Source: Patiria miniata (Eukaryota > Echinodermata > Asteroidea > Valvatida > Asterinidae). Taken from it: DNA of 64,000 bases. Position 1 is the stretch's first letter; the number at the start of each line of letters is the position of its first letter. Under the pieces are notes generated by a model. It had not been told where the DNA came from. It made no database searches and was given only the letters and a program-made list of their open reading frames with translations. Both the position numbers and the translations under genes were made by a program. Shown piece after piece: positions 37,848 to 49,626 of the stretch. The stretch is from contig NW_024037076.1 in the NCBI RefSeq assembly GCF_015706575.1, positions 18,294,898 to 18,358,897 of the forward strand. The letters run 5' to 3'.

Positions 37848-37951
37848 CTTGTTCCTGAAAGCATGACCCCAAAAATGGAATGTTTTCTTGTTATTTTAGA
37901 AATGCTTGTCCCTTTGAATTTGATACCACGCTGACAGGAGGGAATAGCAAT

Positions 37952-37981
37952 AGCCCAGATAGTTTAGATTCTATCTGGGCT
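37952..37981. repeat. Perfect 11-bp stem hairpin
   Basis: AGCCCAGATAG (37952-37962) and CTATCTGGGCT (37971-37981) are exact complements around an 8-nt loop. Pairing does not extend outwards, so it is too short for a microRNA precursor. Confidence 0.8.
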
Positions 37982-39239
37982 TTAATTATGTCAGTGGTAT
38001 GCTGATGAGGTCATTTGATAGTTCAATCGTGGTTGACACAGACGCGCTGCTTCCTTCATTGATCACTGTACTGGACTCGTGGTAACATGCAAGACGCGTT
38101 TGAATGGAAATTGTGGTTGCATCACGGTGGCAGTTTTCAAATTTGGGAATTTTGTGGGTTTACAGCCTTCATGTACTGTAGTAGGCCTCCGATGGTGCTT
38201 CTGTTGTAATAGGCTGAATACGTCTCCGATATTGAATGTTCAAGATGCATGGGGAACATGAATGATGATCATTTTTACCACATCGGTGCAGCTTCTCGAG
38301 AGTTAAAGAAGTAGAATGCATACACTTTATGTGATGTGCCATAACCCAGAAAATTGGAGACAAAGTGAAAATAAAAACCTGAATCCAAAAGGTTTCTGAC
38401 CCTTTTATGTACAAATGAGGGATTTAAAAAACACATGCAAAGACTGGACAGTTGGCTCACAGGAAAACTCACAGGTCAGTGGCTCACAAACACATGTTAT
38501 GAACAACATGTGTGGTGTTTTTTTTTGTTAGTATAAAAAAACTTGGGGAAAAACAGTTAAATATTTGAGACTTTACTTATCAATGCATGGAATATTTCCC
38601 AGAGCCTGCCCGAGGTGTTTGGATTGCATACTGGTCTGCACTTTTGCCTTAGGTATTGACGTTACTGAATTCTTTATTGACAGAATGCTCAATTAGAATG
38701 GGAATTGCTGTTTAATCTAAATGCATTGTTTAAAGAATGCAGTAGGCGTGCTGGTTGAGGGAAAAGGTCCCAATAAATGTATGCTGTCATTGGACATGTA
38801 CATGTTGTATCAAACATTTACATGCATATTTATCATGGGGTTTATCGTATATATATTCTTTTAAATTGGAATGATTAAATTAATAATTGGTGCTTGGAAA
38901 ATAAACAGTGCACATACCATAAAATGTCATATCAGTTTTTGCATGAGTTACCCAATTTCAAACGCAAATAACGCTTACGCCTTGAGCTACATGTTTGCAC
39001 TATGTGCGCACAGTACATCTTATTTCATGAATGACTTAATTTCATGAATGCTATTTTTTTTTAAAAATGTTTGCAGTATCAAAAACTTACCATACCTTCG
39101 GCCTGCAAAAAATCACATGTTATGTGCAGAATCGTTGGTTTTTTTTGTTATTTTACTGGCCAAATACATTCTACAATTCTGTGTGTGATCATCAAAATGT
39201 TGCCAGAATAGGTTAAAAGGGTAGCACTCCCTGAGACTG

Positions 39240-39480
39240 TCCATAGGCTTGGCCCTTTACCTTTCTAGGATCAGCGCGCCCGGCGATCATTATGCATTAC
39301 TTTCTCCTCATCACCAGCATTGTTTGGGGGAATTGATTGCCAATTGCGCTGCCGTTCCCCTAGTAATTGTTTTGTCGATGCTAATTAACGGCATTGTCAA
39401 TGAGAGAGCCAGCTATAGCCTCAATGCCCGCTACTCCTTCAGTGCAGCACCGAGTGCCTGGCTGAGCTAGCTGCGTGTTT
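39240..39480. promoter_or_regulatory. Candidate conserved non-coding block
   Basis: A sharply bounded, homopolymer-free stretch containing ATTATGCATTA (POU/homeodomain-like), ATTGTTT (Sox-like), GCTAATTAAC (homeodomain-like) and several CpG. It has no supportable splice-flanked frame. Regulatory function is inferred from texture and motifs only. Confidence 0.2.
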
Positions 39481-41411
39481 CCAGCGGTGGTATCACTTGA
39501 TACATACATGTAAAATGGCACTGTGAAGATCTAGGCTGCAGCGTGCATGACCCTTGTGATATTGTGTGCACATTCATTGGAACACGTGTATTTGGGCAAA
39601 TGTGTCGTAATTTATGCAGTATGATGTTGGATGCCTTGTTTGTTTGTACCATTGCTGTTGTGTTTCTTCTCCAATGAGGGTTACATCATACTCAAAGGGG
39701 TTGTCTGTGTTTTGCATTGAGAATTCAAAACGAAATCTACCGGTACGTCTCCCCAAAAAACATCTTGGCGCATCATTAGATCGTTGATCTCATGCACATG
39801 CATACATGTACATGTATACTGGTATATAGCCACACCAAGATGACCATATAACCATAGAGCTATGATATAACCAAATTACACGTAAAGGCATGACATCACT
39901 GCAACGTTCATGTACTTTAATATGGTGGCGCACATATGCACATAGTACATGGGCCTGCTGGGTTGATAGAATAAATGCGAATAACAAGCAAGAGCATATT
40001 TTACGTGGGATAACAACATCAATGTGTATGCCACCATATGTTACTCATACGCCACTCGTAAATTTTGGTCTGGATTGCAAAAAAAAAAGTGCCATACAGT
40101 ATGCAGTACACTATGTACATACATTATTACATATTGCTCAAATTTGCATATGAATTTGGTAAACTTTTCTTTATTGTGTAGATAAATTTATACAAATTCC
40201 AACAACCCATCAGTCAGAGTTTATAAACTTTTCCTTCAAAGCGTCACTCTAAAATAAAAAAAAGGTAATACAAAAAATGTACTCAAAATGATTCTGACAG
40301 TGGCAGCCATTTTAATACCAACTGTTGCTGTCAGAATACAAGTATTCCAGTTTCGTTTATTGTAGAGCCCACGCACCCATCAGAAGAAAAGAGATCTCTG
40401 TTTACTACTCTAGTTCACCGACTGTGACCATAGATCTTTCTCTATGCAGTGACAATTAGGACAAATTGCAATTTGGAAAAATATCTTATGCCTTGTGTGG
40501 TAGAAACCGACAGTGACCTTCATTAGGTGCAGTTAAGTGGTATGTAGATGAAAATTACCCGTAGGATGGGGTATAGCAGGCTTGGTAGGCATGCTGTGGT
40601 CTGCCCTCTAGATACAAAGATGTCAGTGATACCATTTTTCCCCAAATAGAACAGGTGCATACATGTATGTGTGTAATTATCTGTGCCAGGTAAGAAGTCA
40701 ATCATCTGAAAATGTCAACACTGCACTACCATCTCGTTTCCTCCTTGAACGAGAGTAGGTCATTGTGCGTCCTTCATGTAAGTAACCTCCTCACCCCTCC
40801 TCGCCCCCCTGCCCTAGTCGCATTGTTTGTCTAAACCCTGCTCCTGTTTTGTCACGTCATCTGGGGGGTATCCCGAGGAGCACTGTAGGGGGTCCTCCTC
40901 TCGATCTCAGTCCCATTTGCTGGTTGCCAAGTGAAACCCAAGCCTCCTGGGAGAAAGAGATGGTGACATGCGGGGCTTGTGCGTACTGGATACTAGGCGA
41001 GACATACACGCAGGGGAGACGAGATTAGAAGGATCGCATGGTTGGCAGATGGCAAAATGAGAAGAACATCTATCCCAGGAGATGACATCGAATGAATTAG
41101 TTTCGTAGTTTAGCTGTTACCATCAATAAGATGAAGAAAAAAAATGTGGAAGTTGTTATTAATTCTTGTACCGTGTTTTGCATTTTACGCATCCTCGTGT
41201 GGCTTTGTCTTTTTCAAAAGATGGAATCTAGTGAGCATGGACTCGTGTACAAATTGGCTTAAATCCTCTAGTGTATTATTTTATTTAGTAGTGGAAGTGA
41301 ATGGCAAATATGTCATGCATGTTACAGATGGCGATGATGCCATTAAGTCAACCCTGTGAACTCCACAGAGCCAGCCCCTTAGCTTCTCATTACAGGTACC
41401 TCTCAAGGCTA

Positions 41412-41589
41412 GGGGGGGGGGGGGGGGGAATGTTGTCCCGGGTTTCTAAGAGAATCCATCCTGGGGATACGGCATCATTGTAAATCAATGCATCCAGTCA
41501 GTTAGTCATATCAGCATCTATCGAACACAAGTATCACTAATGACGAAATTAGAACCCACGCACATCTTCCACCCCCCCCCCCCCCCCCC
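41412..41589. repeat. G17 tract paired with a C18 tract 143 bp away
   Basis: G17 at 41412-41428 and C18 at 41572-41589 form an inverted pair. The DNA between them has no other obvious inverted symmetry. Such pairs could mark the ends of a decayed element with G-rich termini, or may be independent slippage tracts. Confidence 0.85.
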
Positions 41590-42459
41590 AGGAAAAAAAA
41601 CCCCAGATGTCCTGGCAGGCCATCACAACAAAGCCTGCGCTCGTTAAGAATCTGATATGAAACCATTAATGAACTCCCAAGTGCAATTAGTCTGGCTGCA
41701 GAGGTATCGAATGGTGCATCCTGACACCGATGCCCCCCTGAGTCTTGTTATGTCAGGCCTGGTCTTGGAAGAATAATTATTTTTTTAAAATGTTTTTTGT
41801 TTTCCTGCATTCCCGGCCCAGCAGCAGTGGTAGTGTTGACGGAAGACATTACAACGAGAGTTTTTTAATGAGGTGCTGCGATGCCTGTGGTTGTGTCTCG
41901 GGAACATCTGTGGTTTCCAGCACAGTTCCTTATTTATGGTTTGAGTCTCCCAAGATGGAAACCTTACTTCAAGAACTGAAATAAAAGCTTGTGATTGACA
42001 TCGAGTACAACTTTTTAAGACAACATGAAAATAAAGTTCTTCTAAAAATGGTACAATAATGAAATCGTTCCTTCATCGATATTGTGGTGCATAAGAGTAA
42101 AATGATTGATACAGAAATGGGACCATGCATTAATTAATGGGGCTTTGAAAAGTGCACCCATTTTTCATATTTGTCCTCGTTTCCTGAATGACCTTACATG
42201 GATTGCGCCAAGGTGATTGTTTCCCATTAATTATGCAATTGGAGTGGTTTTCAGCAGGCGATATAAGCATGCAAATTCCTCAACCCAGCATCAACCCTCA
42301 CGGCCTCTGAAATGTTCAAATTGGACCCATTCATTTTCTGTTCATGATCACTTGTGGCAAGCTCATTCAAAGTAACGGTGTCAGAAAGGTCAAATGTACA
42401 GATGCAATGCATTTTCCTGTACTTGATCAGTGTTGTAGGGGAGTATACTTCCATGATTA

Positions 42460-42810
42460 CAATAAAGTAGAAGTACGAGTACTTTGCCATGAGTACAAGT
42501 TTGAGTAGTTTGTACGAGTACGGGTACAAGTCAATTTTTTCCATGAGTATGACTACGAGTACAGACAAGTACTTTTCACAGACGAGTACTTTTCACACTT
42601 ATACATGTAGGAGCAAATTTCAATGTGTCGCGTGTTTTCAAAGGCTTTTTGCTGTCAGCCTAGGCATTAAACAAATGCGGGAGCCTCCCAAACTGTAGAA
42701 AAGTGGTTCTTTTCCTGCATGTAGCTCTTAAAGTCTTTTTAATTCTTGCAGGAGAACATTTGCAAGAGTATGAGTACTTTGTCATGTGTATGAGTATGGG
42801 TAGTTTTTTG
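42460..42810. repeat. GAGTAC-type minisatellite split by unrelated sequence
   Basis: Variants of ACGAGTACTTTT, ATGAGTAC and ACAAGTAC recur at about 42474-42597. The motif resumes at about 42768-42805 (AGTATGAGTACTTTGTCATG), matching 42484-42500. Roughly 170 bp of non-repetitive DNA separates the two parts, consistent with an insertion or with decay. Confidence 0.65.
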
Positions 42811-43838
42811 TCTTGCAAGGGTTGATAAGGTAGTATAATTTATGTGTGTGTGACAGAAAAATATTGAAGTATTTTTAGTAAAGGAGCAGTGCTTCAAGTA
42901 TTTTATACATTTTACTTTTGTTTCTGTCAGTTTGGTGCGCATGGAAACCATCAGTGCTGTCTTAGTCCCTCGGTGCCCATTTTCTTTTTGCCCTGTTTGC
43001 ATATCAGGTTTAAGGTTCTATATCTTGTGAAACCCAGGGACTAAGGTCTTATAATCAGGTATGGATCGTGTCAGGCGGGTCTTCAAAACCCAAATCTATC
43101 GTGTCAGTTGTCAATAGATGGAAGCCATATGATCACTGAACAAAAAAAATAAAATGATAATAGTCCTTTTAATAGTCCACAGGATCCCGGACCAAGTGTC
43201 TTGCAATGTAATTTGTTTCAAATAGGAGGGAAATAAACAAGTTAGAATGAAACTTAAATTGGTTTTTTTAGGTACCACATTTCATTTCACTGCCTAGCTT
43301 GTTACATATTTGTGAGAGTACAGAAACCATTATTTTGAATAAATACTTCAGACCATTTGGAGCAGGAAATGTGTACCTGAAAATGATGCATATTTACTGC
43401 AATATTTTTGTAAGAAATGAAAGAATAACCAACAACATATTTCTGCGGTAAATATTTTTGGGTATGTTAGTTGAGAATTTAAATATCAAAAGATGTATAT
43501 GTCAGTAATTTGAAGAATCATTGAAATTTTAAGAGATTACTTCATTTTTGTTCTGCTCCACTATCTCTTGTTGTGTTTTCCATTCTATGATTCGAAAAGC
43601 TTTTAAGAAATGGATGTCTGAATTGCTTATTTTAGGCCAAATATACACGTCTTGGTACACTCTGCCAACTTTTTTTTTAATGCCGAAGAGAAGGGGGGGG
43701 GGGGAAAAGGAGATGAAATTGAAGATAATGCATGACTCCGGAATAATACCCATCTCCCTTTTTGGATAAAAGAGCGGGCACTAATGGGCGGACGGACAAG
43801 GTCATCTCGTAAATTGTGCAACGGCAGAAAGAGGAAAA

Positions 43839-44381
43839 TTGACTGAATTGCAATTGTCGTGCAACCGGCGAGCTGCACCGGCATTGGAAATTGAAGCAGA
43901 ACAAAAATTCCTTAATACCGCGGGTCGCGATGTCGCACTGTGTTGTCTTTGTAGAGTGCTCCCCAATCTTCCAATCGAAAAAAGGGATTTCAGCCCAGGA
44001 TTTGATCCTTATTGTGCTTGTCAATCAGCGGAAGGGCTTGTGGGTATCGTGGGACCTTGCATTTGTTCACTAATTCGGCCCGGTCTTTCTTCTCAGAGAT
44101 GCATTTTCCTTGGCATGAATTCTGGAGAGAAAGAGATGCAGTCGTTGGTAATTTGTTCGTCTTTGAAAGAAGAAGGTGAAAAAAAAAATGGGAAACTGCA
44201 AGACCCTGTTCTGAGAGACTTGCCTGATTTGATACCAGGGCAAAAAGAAAATGTACAAGGACCACTTGAAGGCCAAGGCTGTAAATTTTCTTCCCAGACT
44301 GTAAAATGTATTCCAGGAAGTGCACTTGGTTTTCGGTTAATTGTTCTCATACTTGGGAGTATTTCATTTGCAGATGGCTAA
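43839..44381 (+). other. Longest stop-free frame in the window (about 180 codons), status unknown
   Basis: The frame has no ATG near its start; the first internal Met is about residue 93. It has no recognisable domain, and its composition shifts from CpG-rich (43780-43960) to ordinary A+T-rich. An opposite-strand open frame overlaps it. By base composition, a run this long is only mildly unexpected in 64 kb. I would not call it a gene without transcript or homology support. Confidence 0.12.
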
Positions 44382-44738
44382 ATTTGCTTCCAGAGATGTC
44401 TTGTAGGGGGACTTCTATTGAGTTTCTCGTAGTGTGCAATGTTCACATTTGTGGGGAAAGATTTTTGCAAACATTTGTGCGACATATAGGAAAAGGGCTG
44501 AAGTTTCTGAAAAGAATTATAGTTTTATGAAATGAATGGCTTTCTCCAAATGATTAGAACTAAGGCCTAATATATTTGAAGAGATGACGTATACATGTAA
44601 TATTTAGCTGGCCAAGCTAAAAAAAAATCCTAATAATTAATTATTATGATGCCCCATACGATCAATTTTCTTTCTTTTTTAAGTACATGTAATGTGCATG
44701 TTCTGTGCACCTGCCCCGAGTGGAGAACGTGCCTTATT

Positions 44739-45080
44739 AAAGCACTCTTCATTCTTTTATCCCGGCTACTCACCATCCATCAAGATTTGGTATCCCTTCC
44801 ACCTGTCGGTATAGTGGATAATTAGTCTATAAATAGCCCGTGCAAGCTTAATTAGGACCTTATCAGTTTTAAAGAAGCTTGAGCCGGGGTCATCTTGATT
44901 ATAAATTTTGATTTGTTAATCAGAAATCTTCCAAGATTATTTTCTGAATGCATGACCCTAGGCTCAGCGTTTCACATAATTTCTAATCTGTATTTTTTAC
45001 ATGCACACACCGTTCTCAACCATTTTTCTTCGCGGTCACCGAAATTTCAGGCAAGAATTTATGGATGAGGTGATTTGATT
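44739..45080. promoter_or_regulatory. Candidate regulatory block with an exact MEF2-type site
   Basis: CTATAAATAG at 44827-44836 matches the MEF2 consensus YTAWWWWTAR. Nearby are TTAATTAGG and TTATCAG (GATA-like, reverse). The block lacks homopolymers. Motifs this short occur by chance, so function is only suggested. Confidence 0.2.
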
Positions 45081-48000
45081 AATTTTCCATCCATGACAGA
45101 GCCACCAATCACTGTCTCCCCTCCCCCCCCCCTCCCTATTCCCATGTAGGGCCTGCATGCATATCTAGAGCTCTTTTTTAAAAAACCCTAACAAATGAAC
45201 TAACACAATTAACCCCGGCCCAACCCCAATCTGTTTGTGTGCGCTCCTGCCCACGTTTGAACAAAAGTCAACTGATTGAATTGGGCACGTAGGGAAGTAT
45301 GTCCCCAGAACAGGCCCAGGACAAATATTTGATGTGAAAGCACGAACGGGTCCGTCAAATTTTTTTTTTGATTCTGGGACATCTCGATCAAGAAACCACA
45401 GAGCTCAAAGCCTGATGAGAATGTCGGACATGATTTTGGTGATAAGAATGAGTCGTGGACTATAAATTCAGGGCATCATATCATCAGTTGTGCCTGGCCG
45501 CACACTGGGGTAGCGTAAATTACATGCAAGATTTGTGGCTGATTAATCAATGACTTTCATTCCATTCATCAACAGGATTTGCTAGCTCACAGTTTTTGTT
45601 CTTTGGTTTATCTTGCATGGTTTTAATGATGTGCAAAAAAAATTAACCGTTGTAGAATTACATCAAGTAACGAGATAAATTTGAATGGACTTCTCACCAT
45701 AGTTGCGGAATTGTAATAAAAAATTTGGTTCAGATAAAAGAGGGAAAAAGCTTTTTAATATCATGCAAGGAGCAATTTAAGAAATCACAGTTCCGCAAAT
45801 TACCAATTCTGTGATGTTACAACCCATCATAATTGAGAAATTTATTGTTACAGCCTCTAAGGGTAGTTTCAGATGGCATCTCTGCTCACGGATCTTCTTC
45901 GATGGGCATATCCATTACAGAAGTCCCGGCGTACAGGAAACACGTTCTCCCGCTCCCAGAACCAAAGTTTGTCAATCAACCCCAGTTGCGCTGTGTTTAT
46001 TTATAATACACTGCATAGTACATGCTATCTGCCCCGGAGTTCATTTATGAATAGACCTGTCATTCCATCCATGTCTTGCTTATTTATGTCTTTACCCTGG
46101 ATGAGAATGGTCTGTATATTTCATCTTTGGGAGACTGGGTAATATTTCACTCTTTATTTTTACTCCTATTCAGCCGGCGAGAAGATGCTTACGTGATAGA
46201 AATTTATTATGCCAAATATTGTAAGTAATTTGGGTAGATACACTTGAGATGACATTCTTTTGTATCTGCCAATGTTTGTTTAACTTTAAGTCTGATTTTT
46301 GAAACTGTCCAGAAACTGTACTTAGATTTTGTTTTGCTTATTTCTTTTGCTGCATTTTTATCTGTGCTCAACAGTGTTTCCCCAGTATGAATATAGCGTT
46401 CCAATGTGAAAGATGATAGTGCTGTATCCTTGTTTCTTGAAAAACGATCGATGAATACTGATTTCTAAATCCTGAATAATGACGAAGAATTTCCTATACC
46501 TGTACAGTAAGAATAGAGGCGGGGAGACCCGTTCCCATTAAATTGATATAGGACCATTGCTGTCTTCCCAGTCCTCATTCCATGCTGTCCACTGCTTCCC
46601 TAAAATGCAATAGTCAATCATCAGTGCTAGACAGGTTTGTTTGCTTCTTTAAGACCCTCCTGAATACATCTGCTTGTTCAGGCCACCTTCCGGAGTGTAA
46701 ACACCACCTATTGAGCAAGCAGCAGTTCCCAAACTTGGTGGCAGGGACCGAAGACTAAGGGGGGGAAGCATCTTTACACTGATCAAAATCGATGGGAAAA
46801 TATCTACCTGTGTTTGCGAGAGTTGAAGGCCCTTCAGAGAACCTATTGAATATGAATGAATAGTTTTGTCTGCCCTAGGAGACGCACTGTCCATGCACGT
46901 AATTTGGTGGCGTAATCCATGATGGAGGGGGAACAGAAGTGTTAACATAAGACGTCACAATGGACAGAACAAATGGGTGCACAGAGGAGATCAAAGGATT
47001 AGCAGTGTTTGGACCAAGGAGGATTAGGGCTTCTGGGCAAAGCACTTGTATCTTTATGCCCGCCAAACCCAAGCATAGGAGACTCGCGTAAGATAACTGG
47101 CTGGGCTATTTGTTAGGATGCACACAAGTTTGGGTTATGTAAAAGGAAAGTATTGCTGATATTCATTTATATTTACTTGATACTGATAACTCAGATGATT
47201 AAGCCAATAGTGGTTCGCATTCTATTTTGGGGGCAAATACTTCACACAGTGAAACTGACCGTAAATAATTTTCACCAAAAGCCAGAAATTAAAAGTGTCT
47301 GCAATCGACAATCCATGCACATTGTTTGATCATTTCCCCCCCTCCCCACGTTTCATAAATATCGCAGCTACTTTAATTCATCCTCTTGCCATTTCTAAAA
47401 CCTGTTGATCCAGTGAAGTTATGCACATGTACGTGATTCTGCTCTGTTATTCAGTCAAAGGTCCCCAAATCTGTTACAGTGGTGATTCCATTCTCTAGCT
47501 GTTTTTACTGCTCCTAAAAAGGGACAATCAAATAGAAATTTATCATGCCTTAGGCCACGGAGGTTTCAAAAAGCTCAGTCAAATATAAACCAACGTAATT
47601 CATAACAAACTCTAACCCCCTCCCCCCTTACTTGTCACAATCTATGGGATAATTCATGTCCTATCAATGAACCGAACAAAGCCTATTGCCCTCAAAGTAC
47701 AATTTACACAAATTTCACACTTGGCGGAACCCATAAAACTTTTTTTTTTGTGTGTGAGGGACTCTTTACTGGCCCCTGCACTTGACTCACGGATGTCAAG
47801 TTCACTGTCGGGTTTATTGCAATTTGATTGTTGAGGCGATTGCCTAGAAATGTGTGGTATGGGAATGCCAGGTGACAGGAATGGGCTGTCATTACAAGTC
47901 AGGTGTGGCCATGTTTTTCCCTGTGTTTTTCTAATAGTTATGTGGAGGTTTCATTTGGGGAATTAGCCAGAACCTCAAACAGTAACTCGAATATTATCTG

Positions 48001-49516
48001 CCAAGTTGTGTTGAGTTTTTGTCAGACAGTTGGTGTGACAAATAACAACAACCAGAACTGGTTCTTGGCAAAAAAAGCATGAACAGAAATGACTTTGTTT
48101 TTAGTTTTAAAACTTATGGATAATAAACATGTACATGTATAGAAGTTTTACTTTATGTAGGCTATAGGCTAACACATTGATACACTGCTAAAAATGATTT
48201 TCTTACTTTTTTTTTGCCCTAACTCCCTAGGGGTATGACAAAAAATCATATTAAAATTTGAGAATTCAGGACCGTTAATATAAGATATTAATCCTTGTTT
48301 GAAGCATTATTTTCTTGTCTCACTTTCTGGAAACTTTTTCTCAAAAGCCAAACAAGAAAAGGTTTCTTGTGATAACTTCTTTTTTTTTCTCCTTCAAATC
48401 TTATTCTTTTTAAATTAGCAGTGTATTCATGTACGGTGTCCTCCCTTGGCATCGAACTGTACAAGTCTGCAGCTTTGTTGTTGTTACGGTATCCATAAAT
48501 TCAAACAAACAAAATTATGAAATTGATTAAAATGAAAATTGAAAAATGTTGTATTCCGTTTTTGGTCTCGGTTTCATTTCAGGCCTGTTTGCAGTTGTAT
48601 CATGTTACCTGTTAATTCAGGTTCCATTAGTGTCAAAGTATCATATTTCATGCTGACTCGCTGAATTTTATTTTAAAACCAGGGAAAAAAACCCTTTTTT
48701 TCACATTTAAACCCTACTTATTGTATGTTTTGTACTGAAAACAGTAAAAACATCAGTATAAATTAATGCATCAACCTGTTCCATTTGTGTGTTGTTAAAC
48801 TGAAGATGTAAACACTTAAAAATTACAGACTTCCTATACGTTATGGCATGAAATATTAAAAGGAACCCCGCTCATATTACAACCCATTAAAAAACTTCTT
48901 TTTTTCCCTTCACAAAATTATTCTAGCTCTTTCCGATGTAAGTGCAAAATGCAGACCAATTCCCAGTCCTCTCTCTCTCTCTCAGACCGTTCTGTTTTCA
49001 ACATGTTGCCTGCAGGCAGAGTTGGTCCCAAGAGCACCAACTAAAATTCCAAGGGGATCACAGAAACATTTCTGCTGTCAAAGAGCAGGGGCCGGGCTTT
49101 GACAGGCAGAAGTATTTCACTGGTATTTTCCATTTTCATGCCCAGATGAAAATGGAAGATCAAAACTGAAAGATATATCTCTGTATGGGGCTTTTTGTGA
49201 CATTGTTTAAAAAAAAATATGAATGAAGCATGCTATACCCATAAATCATAAAGTACTACATATTCAGTATATACACCAATTCTATTTTCTTGACAACATT
49301 TGAGCAATAAAAAAACCCAATAATTTGCTAGTGAAAAATTTGATGTACTTTTTTGCGTTTATTTTTCGAAATGACTGCTTTCAAAACTGATTGGTTTAGT
49401 TCAGGGATCTTGGTTCAAAGTAAATCATGCAGACATAGAATCTCAAAAAAAGTAATAATAATTCTTTGCGGAAGCAGATTAAAATGCATTTAAAATGGTT
49501 CTACTTACAATATAAA
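45081..49516. other. No gene seen
   Basis: Intron-like sequence. Near 46729 there is a CAGTTCCCAAACTTGG word reminiscent of hAT ends, without a partner. A (CT)n tract (48969-48983) runs into AG like a 3' splice site, but the following frame is unrecognised. Confidence 0.35.
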
Positions 49517-49626
49517 CTGTTTTTTATAAAAATTATGCAGTTAAGAACACAGTCAGTGGACACTACAAAAGTAATGCTGTCAGTTTTTTAAATAATAATT
49601 ATGCATTCAAGAACACAATCAGTGGA
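49517..49626 (+). repeat. Direct duplication, about 46-bp units offset by 64 bp
   Basis: TTAAGAACACAGTCAGTGGAC (in 49517-49561) and TCAAGAACACAATCAGTGGAC (in 49581-49626) each follow an ATTATGCA block and a T-rich start. Identity is about 80-85 percent. Confidence 0.75.

Larger units (their letters stand above)
37982..42459. other. No gene seen apart from tracts and a candidate regulatory block
   Basis: Intron-like sequence with TACATGTA and ACCGGTA words near 39739 and 39805. The features inside it that deserve notice are listed separately. Confidence 0.35.

Noticed and set aside
37952..37981. microRNA precursor
   Set aside because: The 11-bp stem with an 8-nt loop is too short and pairing does not extend; I also saw no mature sequence of the well-known conserved microRNAs in the window.
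46724..46760. hAT-like terminus CAGTTCCCAAACTTGG
   Set aside because: No matching opposite end or target-site duplication nearby.
48969..49169. (CT)n-AG acceptor and a following exon
   Set aside because: Simple repeat mimics a pyrimidine tract; the frame has no recognisable content.
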